The position numbers and the translations under genes are program-made. This document shows positions 54,247 to 62,228 of a stretch of DNA of 64,000 nucleotides, in pieces. The stretch comes from Deltaproteobacteria bacterium (GTDB taxonomy: Bacteria > Desulfobacterota > GWC2-55-46). Location: positions 248,001 through 312,000 of the forward strand of contig JACOUO010000003.1 of NCBI GenBank assembly GCA_016177845.1, written 5' to 3'. The notes under the pieces are model-generated. The model saw only the letters and a program-made list of their open reading frames with translations, made no database searches and had not been told where the DNA came from. How positions within the stretch are numbered: the stretch's first letter is position 1; each line of letters begins with the position of its first letter.

Positions 54247-54615
54247 ATGGATAAAGAGAAGCTCGAGTATTTTCGGTCGATACTGAACGGTAAGCTTGAA
54301 GAGCTGTTAAGCGGCGCTGAAAGAGCTGTTTCGGGAATGAGTGAGGAGAAGGAAGAGAACTATCCTGATCCGACTGACAGGGCGACACACGAGACCGACA
54401 GGAACTTCCTTCTAAGGGTTAAGGACAGGGAGCGCAAGCTCATCACAAAGATCAATGAGGCCCTTAAAAGGATAGATGACGGTTCGTTCGGTATCTGTGA
54501 GTTGTGCGGTGAGTACATTTCCGAAAAAAGGCTTGAGGTGAGGCCTGTAACAACCTGCTGCATTGAATGCAAGAAAGAAGAAGAAGAGCAGGAAAAGGCC
54601 AAGGTTCACAAATAG
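54247..54615 (+). CDS. DksA/TraR-type zinc finger transcription factor
   Basis: 122 aa. Long helical coiled-coil (1-80), then the zinc finger: CELCG and CCIEC around EYISEKRLEVRP, and a charged C-terminal helix. Coiled-coil DNE/EKE-like acidic tip is present. It binds RNA polymerase secondary channel and modulates rRNA and stress promoters with ppGpp. Shorter than E. coli DksA (151 aa), close to other bacterial DksA-like proteins. Its putative leaderless start is noted with the promoter. Confidence 0.92.
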   Translation: MDKEKLEYFRSILNGKLEELLSGAERAVSGMSEEKEENYPDPTDRATHETDRNFLLRVKDRERKLITKINEALKRIDDGSFGICELCGEYISEKRLEVRPVTTCCIECKKEEEEQEKAKVHK

Positions 54616-54714
54616 CAGCTTCGAACTTATTCAGGACTTAAAGCGCATTCCGTGATGTCAACACATCGAAGGAGTTGTCTTCCTATTTTTATTTAAATAT
54701 CCAAGAAGGTAAAT

Positions 54715-55713
54715 ATGCCTGAACTAAGGAAAGACCCAATAGTAGGAAGATGGGTTATAATATCAACAGAGCGCGGCAAACGGCCTTCAGAGTTCGAATT
54801 TTCCCAGCCTTCCGTCAAGGTAGGCTTTTGTCCTTTTTGTCCCGGCAACGAACCTAAAACCCCCCCTGAAATACTTGCCTACCGTAAAAACGGCGGCGGC
54901 CCCAATTCATCAGGCTGGCATATAAGAGTTGTGCCCAATAAATACCCTGCTCTCAAGGTGGAAGGGGAGCTTAACAGGGAAGGGGACGGCGTTTATGACA
55001 AGATGAACGGCGTTGGCGCGCATGAGGTCATAATAGAATCTCCTGACCACAGGGACACCCTTGCCACTATCAGTCCGAGGCAGCTTGAGGAAGTCCTCTG
55101 GGCTTACAGGGACAGGATAATAGACCTTAAGAGGGACCAGAGGCTTCGCTACATACTTATTTTTAAAAACCACGGAGAGGCCGCAGGCGCCTCCCTTGAG
55201 CATTCCCACTCGCAGCTTATAGCGCTTCCCATCATCCCCAAAAGGGTGGCTGAGGAGCTTGACGGAGCCCTTGAATATTACAATTTCAAGGAGAGATGCG
55301 TATTCTGTGATATAATACGGCAGGAAATAATGCAGGGCGTCAGGGTGGTAGCGGAAAACCGTGATTTCATAGCGGTATCTCCGTATGCCCCTAAATCGCC
55401 TTTTGAACTGTGGATACTTCCGAAGGTCCACGAATCCAATTTTGAGAATTGCCAGAAGCACCATTACGAAAACCTCTCGATAATCTTCTCCGATGTGCTC
55501 AAGAGGATGGACAAGGTCTTAAACTATCCTCCGTACAATTTCATACTCCATGCGGCTCCTCTGAAAGACGGTGCAACGCAGTATTATCACTGGCATTTTG
55601 AGATAATACCAAAACTGACCAAAGTGGCCGGTTTTGAATGGGGCTCGGGCTTCTACATCAATCCGACGCCTCCTGAAGAGGCTGCCAAATTCTTAAGGGA
55701 TGCCAAGGTGTAG
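54715..55713 (+). CDS. galT: galactose-1-phosphate uridylyltransferase
   Basis: 332 aa. N-terminal ELRKDPIVGRWVIIS, zinc site CPFCPGNE, catalytic HIT-like HSHSQL near residue 162 (preceded by GEAAGASLE), and second-half motif HYHWHFEIIPKLT. It swaps UMP between UDP-glucose and galactose-1-P, or acts more broadly as a sugar-1-P nucleotidylyltransferase/ADP-glucose-type phosphorylase homologue; substrate not certain. SD AAGAAGG upstream. GalK and GalE are not in the window. Confidence 0.9.
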   Translation: MPELRKDPIVGRWVIISTERGKRPSEFEFSQPSVKVGFCPFCPGNEPKTPPEILAYRKNGGGPNSSGWHIRVVPNKYPALKVEGELNREGDGVYDKMNGVGAHEVIIESPDHRDTLATISPRQLEEVLWAYRDRIIDLKRDQRLRYILIFKNHGEAAGASLEHSHSQLIALPIIPKRVAEELDGALEYYNFKERCVFCDIIRQEIMQGVRVVAENRDFIAVSPYAPKSPFELWILPKVHESNFENCQKHHYENLSIIFSDVLKRMDKVLNYPPYNFILHAAPLKDGATQYYHWHFEIIPKLTKVAGFEWGSGFYINPTPPEEAAKFLRDAKV

Positions 55714-55751
55714 GCACCAGTTTCCTTGCCGTTCCCGGCTGTTTCGGGCAG

Positions 55752-55782
55752 CAAAACTCCGCTCCACCGTTTCGGAGTTTTG
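55752..55782 (+). terminator. terminator-like hairpin that contains the next gene's SD
   Basis: CAAAACTCCG (55752-55761) / CGGAGTTTTG (55773-55782), perfect 10-bp stem. The GGAG in the right arm is the only SD for ATG 55785, so the structure may either end galT transcription or mask the ribosome site. Confidence 0.5.
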
Positions 55783-55784
55783 TC

Positions 55785-57041
55785 ATGGAATATGATATAA
55801 TAGAAAAAGTGGTGGAATTGGCGGTGGCCGAGCATGAGCTTGAAGGCAAGCTTGTGAAGGCTGCTGAACTTATCGCCTATTCCTTTGGTTTTGACCGCTG
55901 TGAGTTCTACTTGTGGGATGAGGGGAAACAGGTCTTTACGCTCAAGGCTCATTTCGGCGGGGATTCAAACCATAAGATATATGCGCAGGACGAAGGGATT
56001 CCCGGGGCTGTAAAGGCGCAAAAGGGCGTATTTGAGGCGCAAAGCCTCGATGAGCTTGAGGAAAAAGGCGTTACGGACAGGGACATGGAGGGTTTCAGGA
56101 GCGTTTACGCCCTTCCGCTCCATGACAGGCACAACTTCTACGGGATTTTATCCCTGAAGTCTAGAAAACGCCTTGCACTTTCAATAAAACGAAGGCACAT
56201 AATTCGTATAGTCGCCCTTGAGCTTTCATGGGCCATCAGGTACGATGAGCTTATAAGGAACCACCAGAAGATTCACAGCGACCTTGCCGAAATACAGAAA
56301 AAGTTCGCTAATGCCGAAAAGCTTCTTGCCTTGGGCGATATGGCGGCAACATTGGCCCATGAGATAAGAAATCCGCTGATAAGCATAGGCGGATTCGCGG
56401 GAAGGCTGAAAAAACAGCTTGGGCCTGACACAAAAGGGGCTCTGTATTTAGACAGAATTAATATCGAAGTCTCAAGACTCCAGAAGATAATGGACGGCAT
56501 TACCGGGTTCCTTAAGGACAGCGCGCTGGAACTCAGGTCTAACGATATCAACGAAGTAATAGAAGAGTGTTTAAAGATTTTCAACCCTGATTTCCGTTCA
56601 TACGGGATAAGGGTGATAAAGGATTTTCATAAAGGGCCGCTCCACATAATGGCTGACAGGGAGCAGCTTAAGATTGCTTTTGACAATCTGATTGCCAATG
56701 CGGTACAGTCCATGGAAAAAAACGGCGGTTCGCTTATCATAGCTACCGCGCTTTCCGGGGACCTGGTAACAATAAGCATAGCTGACAACGGCGGCGGCAT
56801 TGACCCGAGATATCTCGGGTATATCTTCAATCCGTTCTTTACTACTAAAGAGCACGGCACCGGGCTTGGGCTGCCGATAACGAATTCCATAGTGAACAGG
56901 CACAAAGGCGTCATAGAAGTGGAAAACAACGCCGGTGTCGGAGTGACATTTACAGTCAAGCTGCCGAGGGCGGAGGCAAAATTGCCGGTTGTCCTTTTGA
57001 CGGATAAAATTGCTGAAAGCGGGCCGGGGAAATTCAGGTAA
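55785..57041 (+). CDS. GAF-domain sensor histidine kinase
   Basis: 418 aa, no membrane segment. GAF domain (about 15-150) with FDRCEFYLWDEGKQVFTLKA and ALPLHDRHNFYGILSLKS, a coiled linker, HisKA with H-box LAHEIRNPLISIGG (His about 190), HATPase with N-box FDNLIANAVQSM, G-boxes DNGGGIDPR, GTGLGLPITNSIV. Probably a cytoplasmic sensor of a small ligand or redox state. Pairs with the response regulator 39 bases downstream. Start region overlaps a hairpin (see 55752-55782). Confidence 0.9.
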   Translation: MEYDIIEKVVELAVAEHELEGKLVKAAELIAYSFGFDRCEFYLWDEGKQVFTLKAHFGGDSNHKIYAQDEGIPGAVKAQKGVFEAQSLDELEEKGVTDRDMEGFRSVYALPLHDRHNFYGILSLKSRKRLALSIKRRHIIRIVALELSWAIRYDELIRNHQKIHSDLAEIQKKFANAEKLLALGDMAATLAHEIRNPLISIGGFAGRLKKQLGPDTKGALYLDRINIEVSRLQKIMDGITGFLKDSALELRSNDINEVIEECLKIFNPDFRSYGIRVIKDFHKGPLHIMADREQLKIAFDNLIANAVQSMEKNGGSLIIATALSGDLVTISIADNGGGIDPRYLGYIFNPFFTTKEHGTGLGLPITNSIVNRHKGVIEVENNAGVGVTFTVKLPRAEAKLPVVLLTDKIAESGPGKFR

Positions 57042-57080
57042 CCCGGTCAGCTTGGATTGTTATCGCATTAGGGGTCTAAA

Positions 57081-57443
57081 ATGAAAAAGAGGATTCTTGT
57101 TGTCGATGATGAGGAAGGTCTCAGGCTTCTTTACAAAGAAGAGCTTGAAGACGAGGGATGGGAAGTAGAGCTTGCGGCCTCAGGCGAGGAATCGCTTGAA
57201 AAGCTTGAGAGCGATTCTATTGATCTCGTACTCCTCGATATCAAGATGCCGGGCATGGACGGAGTTGAGGTGCTCAGGCGGGTAAAGGAGAGATGGAAGG
57301 ACCTGCCCGTAATCCTTTGCACGGCGTACCCGCACTATAAGCACGACTTCGGCACATGGGCGTCTGACGCTTATGTAATTAAGTCGTCAGACTTAACGGA
57401 GCTTAAACAAACCATCAGGGACATACTCGGAAAAAAAGAATAA
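57081..57443 (+). CDS. stand-alone response regulator (CheY-like)
   Basis: 120 aa, receiver domain only. DD at 9-10, phospho-acceptor D53 in VLLDIKMPGMDG, Thr in ILCTAYP, conserved Lys in VIKSS. No output domain. Cognate kinase is almost certainly the upstream GAF histidine kinase. It ends 4 bases before the epimerase gene, so the three genes form one operon. Confidence 0.93.
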   Translation: MKKRILVVDDEEGLRLLYKEELEDEGWEVELAASGEESLEKLESDSIDLVLLDIKMPGMDGVEVLRRVKERWKDLPVILCTAYPHYKHDFGTWASDAYVIKSSDLTELKQTIRDILGKKE

Positions 57444-57447
57444 CCCC

Positions 57448-58335
57448 ATGATACTAATCACCGGCGGGACAGGTTTTGTCGGGACGAATCTTATCGGCAG
57501 ATTATTGAAAGATTCCCAACGCGTACGCTGTCTGGTAAGGAATCCCGGTAAGGCTGAGCGGCTCAAGGAAAAAGGAGTCGAGCTCATCCGCGGCGATGTA
57601 ACAAACCCCTCCTCAGTTCTCGAAGCGATTACCCCGGAAATAGATACCGTAATACATCTTGTAGGCATCCTCGCGGAGCCAAAAGGCCAGACCTTCAGGT
57701 CTATCCATGTGGAAGGCACGCGCAGTGTAATAGAGGCGTGCAAGGCAAAGGGAGTAAAACGCTATCTCCACATCAGCGCCCTTGGCACGCGAAAGAACGC
57801 AAGGAGCGAGTATCACAAGACCAAATGGGAGGCTGAAGAGCTTATCAGGGCGTCAGGCCTTGAATATACCATTTTCAGGCCGTCGGTAATGTTCGGCAAG
57901 GAAGATAACTTTACAAATATGTTCGCAAGGATTATCAGGCTTTCTCCCGTAATATTTATACCCGGTAATGGAAAGAACAGGATGCAGCCTGTCCATGTCA
58001 TGGATGTAGCTGAGGCGATGGCGCTGTCCATCAACAGGGCTGAGGCGAAAAACAGGACATTTGAAGTGGCAGGGCCTGATATTTATACCTTTGATGAGAT
58101 TATGGATAAGATCTGCGAAGCGCTTGGAAAAAAAAGGGCGAAGGTTTGCATCCCCATGCCTTTGATGCGTATCGGGGCAATGCTGGCAGAGTCAGTCCTT
58201 CCGACCCCGCCTATTACAAGAGACCAGCTTCTTATGCTGGAGGAGGATAATATCACCTCTGATAATGCCCTTGTAAAAGTGTTCGGCATGAAGCCCAAGG
58301 GCTTTGTGGAAGGCATGAAGACATACCTTAAGTAA
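57448..58335 (+). CDS. NAD(P)-binding epimerase/NDUFA9-like SDR protein
   Basis: 295 aa. Rossmann motif ILITGGTGFVGTNLIGRLL, VIHLVGILAEP, VKRYLHISALG, and SEYHKTKWEAEELIRASGLEYTIFRPSVMFG as catalytic YxxxK-like segment (YHKTK). This is the atypical SDR subgroup that includes the complex I subunit NDUFA9 and sugar-nucleotide or isoprenoid reductases. Substrate uncertain. No SD is visible before ATG 57448; translation may be coupled to the upstream stop. Confidence 0.88.
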   Translation: MILITGGTGFVGTNLIGRLLKDSQRVRCLVRNPGKAERLKEKGVELIRGDVTNPSSVLEAITPEIDTVIHLVGILAEPKGQTFRSIHVEGTRSVIEACKAKGVKRYLHISALGTRKNARSEYHKTKWEAEELIRASGLEYTIFRPSVMFGKEDNFTNMFARIIRLSPVIFIPGNGKNRMQPVHVMDVAEAMALSINRAEAKNRTFEVAGPDIYTFDEIMDKICEALGKKRAKVCIPMPLMRIGAMLAESVLPTPPITRDQLLMLEEDNITSDNALVKVFGMKPKGFVEGMKTYLK

Positions 58336-58372
58336 CTTTCCTGAAATAATCCTGCCGATTTCAATAAATCGC

Positions 58373-58401
58373 TTGCGATAGCCTCGGTTTTTTGGTAAAA
58401 A
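58373..58401 (+). promoter_or_regulatory. putative tRNA-Ala promoter
   Basis: -35 TTGCGA (58373-58378), 17-base spacer, -10 TAAAAA (58396-58401); about 30 bases before the tRNA start. Confidence 0.4.
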
Positions 58402-58432
58402 TTTCTATTAAGTTTCAGTCCTGACAATTTAA

Positions 58433-58508
58433 GGGGGGTTAGCTCAGATGGGAGAGCGGCTGGTTCGCAATCAGCAGGCCACCGGTTCGATCCCGGTACC
58501 CTCCACCA
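58433..58508 (+). tRNA. tRNA-Ala (anticodon CGC)
   Basis: 76 nt with encoded CCA. Acceptor GGGGGGT pairs with ACCCTCC and includes the G3:U70 pair that identifies alanine tRNA. D arm GCTC/GAGC, anticodon stem GCTGG/TCAGC with loop TTCGCAA, T arm ACCGG/CCGGT with TTCGATC. It is the attachment site of the element: its last 45 bases are part of the 55-bp direct repeat. The 5' end is native, so this copy is intact. Confidence 0.95.
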
Positions 58509-58518
58509 GAAAAATCAA
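58464..58518. repeat. attL core repeat
   Basis: 55 bp: the 3' 45 bases of tRNA-Ala from the anticodon loop plus GAAAAATCAA. Exact copy at 63697-63751. Confidence 0.93.
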
Positions 58519-58548
58519 AGGGTTACGGCGTCAGTCGTAGCCCTTTTT
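58517..58548 (+). terminator. element-borne terminator behind tRNA-Ala
   Basis: AAAGGGTTACG / CGTAGCCCTTT stem (11 bp, one G-T pair), 8-base loop, then TTTTT. It stands in for the native terminator that was displaced to 63752. On the minus strand it can end the integrase transcript. Confidence 0.7.
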
Positions 58549-59626
58549 CATTGGACTGTGCTAAAATTGTGCTAATCCTGTCCAAGATCTCGACTCCATC
58601 CCTCAAGCTTTCAGGATAATGGTGGGCATACCGCTGAGTCATCCTGATATCCTTGTGGCCCAAAAGCTTTCCAATCTTATAGAAGTCTATTCCAGCTTGA
58701 GCAAGGCGAGTAGCAAAGGTATGTCTGAGGTCGTGGAACCTGAAATCCTCAATCTTAGCTCGTTTTAAGGCCTTGTAGAAAGCCCTTAGAAGATTACAGG
58801 CTAATATCTTGTTCCCGGCCTCATTGATGAAGACATAATTATTATTTATGCTCCTAACCTTTGCTTTAGACTTCAGAAGCTCCAAAGCCCGCTGATTCAA
58901 GGGTATGGTTCTTTTCTCGCCGTTCTTAGACCGAACAACAGTAGCGGTTTTTCTGAACAGGTCAACATGAGGACATTCAAGGGATAGTATTTCATCTTGC
59001 CTCATACCAGTGTTGAGGGCGAAGATAACGACCTCTTGTAACCAATACCTTGGCTCAGTCTTGTTCTCTTCGATTGTAGGATAAAGAACGCAATTATCTA
59101 TAAGCGTCTTTTCCTCTTCGAAGGTGAGCCATCTATCCCTTGCGTTTCTTACCTTTTCAGGACTAACCCTATCAACAGGATTTTCCTTGACCCATTCCCA
59201 TTCCCGCATGGCGAGATTGAAAGCATGACGTAAAAGGCCTCTACGGGAATTTATTGAAGAAGCTGAAAGCCCTCTGTTCCTGCAAGTTGTTTTGTATTCA
59301 GAGATAAGGCGAGGAGTTATTTCTTTCAAAGGCGTATTACCGAAAAATTCCTCCATCTCCTTTACGATTATCCTGTCAGACCTAACCGTATTTGGTCGCT
59401 TGTTTGGGACAGAGTGTTCATTTATATACTTCTCCAATAACTCGCCAACGGTCTTTTCTTCGCCTTCAAGCTTTTCAAACCACTTGCCCTCCGTGATTTG
59501 AGTTAGAACCTTTGCATGGATCTTTTCCGCAAGCTTCTTATCAGTTGCCCCTGTGGATTGCCTTATCTGCTTGCCGTTATAGCTAAATCTCATCCACCAG
59601 ACCTGGTCTCTCTTAAAAAGTCCCAT
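58523..59626 (-). CDS. int: tyrosine recombinase (integrase)
   Basis: 367 aa. N-terminal arm-binding-like segment (1-55), core-binding domain (about 60-150), catalytic domain with Arg209 (NTGMRQDEILSL), His298-x-x-Arg301 (FHDLRHTFATRLA), His324 and the nucleophile Tyr333 (MTQRYAHH). Complete active site. The stop lies 5 bases from attL. Start ATG 59626 forms TAATG with the excisionase stop and has SD GGAGG. It catalyses insertion and excision at the 55-bp repeat in tRNA-Ala. Confidence 0.96.
   Translation of the reverse strand: MGLFKRDQVWWMRFSYNGKQIRQSTGATDKKLAEKIHAKVLTQITEGKWFEKLEGEEKTVGELLEKYINEHSVPNKRPNTVRSDRIIVKEMEEFFGNTPLKEITPRLISEYKTTCRNRGLSASSINSRRGLLRHAFNLAMREWEWVKENPVDRVSPEKVRNARDRWLTFEEEKTLIDNCVLYPTIEENKTEPRYWLQEVVIFALNTGMRQDEILSLECPHVDLFRKTATVVRSKNGEKRTIPLNQRALELLKSKAKVRSINNNYVFINEAGNKILACNLLRAFYKALKRAKIEDFRFHDLRHTFATRLAQAGIDFYKIGKLLGHKDIRMTQRYAHHYPESLRDGVEILDRISTILAQSNEKGLRLTP
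58555..58575. repeat. arm-type repeat near attL
   Basis: Contains two TGTGCTAA units (TGTGCTAAAATTGTGCTAA); 21 bp (with AC before it) identical to 63547-63567. It lies inside the last codons of the integrase gene. Confidence 0.7.
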
Positions 59627-59835
59627 TAATCCTCCTTCCTGAGACCTTGACTTAGGCTGGTTTCCCGTTTGGATGGATTATACCTCTTGCCCTTTGCCTG
59701 TTCAATAGCTCTCTTGACTATCAGATGCCCGTTAAGCTTGTAAAAAGGAATAGTGTCGTAATGCACCCATGAATAAAGGGTAGATTCTTTTACTTTTAAG
59801 AAGTCAGAAAGTTCTTTTATGGTAATCAGCTTCAT
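59626..59835 (-). CDS. xis: excisionase-like helix-turn-helix protein
   Basis: 69 aa. MerR/excisionase-type winged helix: ITIKELSDFLKVKESTLYSWVHYDTIPFYKLNGHLIV, basic C-terminus. Position directly before int, overlapping starts and stops on both sides (ATGA with Rep, TAATG with int), fits a recombination directionality factor. It may also repress the element's promoter. Confidence 0.85.
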   Translation of the reverse strand: MKLITIKELSDFLKVKESTLYSWVHYDTIPFYKLNGHLIVKRAIEQAKGKRYNPSKRETSLSQGLRKED

Positions 59836-60965
59836 ATATCTTTTTCTTGCTCTAATGGCTTATTGTATTTTTTCTTTTTAGAATTGATCTTGGTCACTAA
59901 ATAATCATTCTCGTCCTGATAATAAGACGAGTTCTCAGTATGTTTTTTTAGAAATTCTTTGGCATCTCTGCAAAATTCAAGTACGACAGTATCATTTATA
60001 GAATCATAGCCTTTGAGTGCAGCGTAATTTGTCAGATAGCCCATGCCATTTAAAAATAAAGTGCTGACGATAGGAACTCTCGACCTGCTAATATCTCTGA
60101 TTATTCCTGTATAGTTACCATCACCGAACTTGACCTGTTCTATTTCAGCCCAAAGGGGATGGGTTTGCCACCTTGTACGATTTTTGGTTTTTTCTTCATA
60201 AGCAAGTCTTAACCATTTTTGAGTGCAATACAGCCATATGTCATTACTGCATTCACCTAATTCAAAAGCCTTGTTGATTGATAACTGCTTAAGGACTTCT
60301 CTTTTTAGCTGAAACTCAAGTCTCCAAACATTCAGGGTTTTATCCCATCCGTTTTTGCTCCAAAAGGCCATGAGGTAGTCTTTTTTGCTTTTTTCAATTT
60401 CGATGGTCTTGTTATAAAGCCTCGCTGATATATCACCACCGAGACCGATTGAGAAACCTGTAAATCTGTCCCCGCTCCAATGATTATTGAATCCCTTACT
60501 CCTTGTGATCCAAGATTTCTTATTTATAGCCGATAAATCAGTCTCAGTAATAAAATCTACAAAAAAATCTGCCCTGCTTACTGTTTCTTCTTCAATCCCG
60601 TCTAAAAGTTCCTTCATAGTTCCTCTTAGTTGATTCATAGCTATAGAAACCCCGAAGCAGTTCAAGAGATCGCTTGATAGCTGAACGTATATAGTAGGAA
60701 GCATTTTCTTTTTGCTTGCTGATATCTGAATATGATACCAACTGTCAACAAGAACATAGGCATATCTTCCTTTGCCCCTGTCCTTGACCTCAAATGTATG
60801 CTCATCAATGGTGATTGTAGCCAGAGCCTGCACTTTTTCATCATCTGATTGAGCAAACAATTTCTTTTGTTCCAGCTCCTCTTTGAACCTTTCATTTAAT
60901 GTCCCTTTGAAGGATAAATAGAGGCTATCTATGCCTTTGTGAACTTTTTTAAATATTTCAGTCAC
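59832..60965 (-). CDS. Rep_trans-like replication initiator / MOBT-type relaxase
   Basis: 377 aa. Motifs in the order of the PF02486 group (pT181 Rep, ICEBs1 NicK): SRADFFVDF (130-138), ARLYNKTIEI (181-190), WRLEFQLKRE (214-223). NicK-type proteins nick oriT and also start rolling-circle copying; plasmid relatives only replicate. GTG 60965 start with GGAG 9 bases upstream. The C-terminus is Lys-rich. The 336-base GC-rich stretch upstream with nested hairpins is a natural target. I cannot decide between initiator and relaxase from sequence alone. Confidence 0.75.
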   Translation of the reverse strand: MTEIFKKVHKGIDSLYLSFKGTLNERFKEELEQKKLFAQSDDEKVQALATITIDEHTFEVKDRGKGRYAYVLVDSWYHIQISASKKKMLPTIYVQLSSDLLNCFGVSIAMNQLRGTMKELLDGIEEETVSRADFFVDFITETDLSAINKKSWITRSKGFNNHWSGDRFTGFSIGLGGDISARLYNKTIEIEKSKKDYLMAFWSKNGWDKTLNVWRLEFQLKREVLKQLSINKAFELGECSNDIWLYCTQKWLRLAYEEKTKNRTRWQTHPLWAEIEQVKFGDGNYTGIIRDISRSRVPIVSTLFLNGMGYLTNYAALKGYDSINDTVVLEFCRDAKEFLKKHTENSSYYQDENDYLVTKINSKKKKYNKPLEQEKDI

Positions 60966-61104
60966 TTACGATTTCTCCATGTAATTTGAGGGTGCTGTGT
61001 TACTAAGCGGCGCACCCTGGTTGATTTTACGCCTACGCTTCTGGCCTTATTCTCAGCTTTTGTGCTCTGCCAGCTCTTTTTAAAGACGGTTTCGCTTCGC
61101 TTAC

Positions 61105-61294
61105 ACCAAGGGGCGAAGCCCCTTGGTTATCCCCCGTTCGCTTCTGCCGACCTCGTGCCAATGCGCAACGGGAAAGCTCCTTAGCCCTGATTAGCGTTAG
61201 TGGCCGTTGCTGGTTGATAAGGGAAAATACCTTGTTGCCCTCAAACTGCCAATGTGCGCCCGCCCCGCAGTAGCGGGGCAGAACCCCCATTGGC
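61105..61294. other. candidate replication/transfer origin with nested hairpins
   Basis: GC-rich island in an AT-rich element. Perfect 10-3-10 palindrome ACCAAGGGGC-GAA-GCCCCTTGGT (61105-61127). Further on, GCCAATG/CATTGGC (61248-61254, 61288-61294) encloses GCCCCGC-AGTA-GCGGGGC (61262-61279). GCCAATGCGC also occurs near 61153. The layout resembles a double-strand origin or oriT. It contains no convincing gene. Confidence 0.5.
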
Positions 61295-61301
61295 GTAGCT
61301 C

Positions 61302-61556
61302 TTAGCCAGCGACTTTGTCTTGTGGCACTATAGACAGATAGAGTTTTCTATTTCGCTCTGAAATGCCTATTACAGTAAAGTTGACCACTTCGGTTTCCTT
61401 GTAGCTGTAGAATGTCTTTTTATCCAAGATCTGACCGATATACATATTTTTGTTGTTATCAGTATCTATAATGAAAAGCTCTGTTAGGAACTGGTTCCCA
61501 CGCTTGGTCTCAATTTCCCTTTTTTCACATCCGATTATTGTTGCCCTTATTTGCAT
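61302..61556 (-). CDS. small OB-fold-like protein, possible single-strand DNA-binding protein
   Basis: 84 aa. Alternating hydrophobic strands (MQIRATIIGCEKREI, QFLTELFIIDTD, VVNFTVIGISERNRKLYLSIVPQ), the pattern of a five-strand OB barrel. SD AAAGGAGG lies 8 bases before ATG 61556; the GTG at 61565 overlaps the SD. First gene of the element's replication unit, upstream of Rep. ssDNA binding would suit rolling-circle replication; function is inference. Confidence 0.6.
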   Translation of the reverse strand: MQIRATIIGCEKREIETKRGNQFLTELFIIDTDNNKNMYIGQILDKKTFYSYKETEVVNFTVIGISERNRKLYLSIVPQDKVAG

Positions 61557-61593
61557 TCCTATCACCTCCTTTCCGCTCTGGCCTGAAATAAAA

Positions 61594-61645
61594 AAAGCCA
61601 GAATCGCTTGTTATTGGAAAGTGCTTAACAAGCAATCCTGGCTTT
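61594..61645 (-). terminator. leader hairpin / attenuator upstream of the replication genes
   Basis: 20-base arms (61594-61613 and 61626-61645) with 18 matches and a 12-base loop. On the minus strand the stem ends in seven T, only about 30 bases before the SD of the OB-like gene. Transcription of the OB-rep-xis-int unit from upstream must cross it. Confidence 0.6.
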
Positions 61646-61768
61646 GGGATCGCGGGGAAAAAGTTAAATTAGCGGAGTCCCCTTTTGCTCCACTGCCTTC
61701 ATAATATAATTAAAGTTTACACATGTCTTATATCTAATTTTAGCTGACTACTCTTGATTTCTATCAAG

Positions 61769-62059
61769 TCATTTTTCGTCCTCGATTTTTTTCCAGATTT
61801 TTTTGCCTTCGCCTTTGATCATTATTTCAATATCAACTAATCGGTCAATGTGTTTTAGAAAAGAGCCATAAAAGGCCAGATTATTCCTCAACCCGAATTC
61901 TGATTTTTTAAGATTGGGAATAGCCCTATTAAGATCCCGAATATAGGCCCGTATGACATAACCCACATTCAAATCAGGATCGCCGTATTCGCTCAGGGCT
62001 TTTCTGAGCTTTTCGAATTCCTCTTCATCGAGGCGCAGTGAGTAAGTCTTAAGTCCCAT
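61769..62059 (-). CDS. ribbon-helix-helix regulator
   Basis: 96 aa. N-terminal KTYSLRLDEEEFEKLRKALSEYG matches an Arc/CopG beta strand and helix; a longer C-terminal helical region (50-96) is Lys- and Glu-rich. Likely dimeric DNA-binding repressor or copy-control protein of the element, or a relaxosome accessory factor. No SD is visible before ATG 62059; a TTGACA at 62094-62099 (minus strand) suggests a nearby start of transcription and a nearly leaderless mRNA. Confidence 0.65.
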   Translation of the reverse strand: MGLKTYSLRLDEEEFEKLRKALSEYGDPDLNVGYVIRAYIRDLNRAIPNLKKSEFGLRNNLAFYGSFLKHIDRLVDIEIMIKGEGKKIWKKIEDEK

Positions 62060-62228
62060 GCTAGTAATTATTCTTATTACAAAAGAAATAATATGTCAAG
62101 AAAGAACTTTGAGTACCTACAAATAGATTTGTTATCCATCAACTTATATTATCTTATTAGTAGATCGAATTTGGCATTCTCTGCGGGAGGAGCATAAAAG
62201 CAGTTCAACTTAGAATAAAGTTCCAAAA

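Noticed and set aside
61033-61290. Open frame of 85 aa on the minus strand in the GC-rich island
   Set aside because: It coincides with the hairpin-rich candidate origin, has no SD, and its composition (Arg/Ala/Gly-rich) follows the local GC content.
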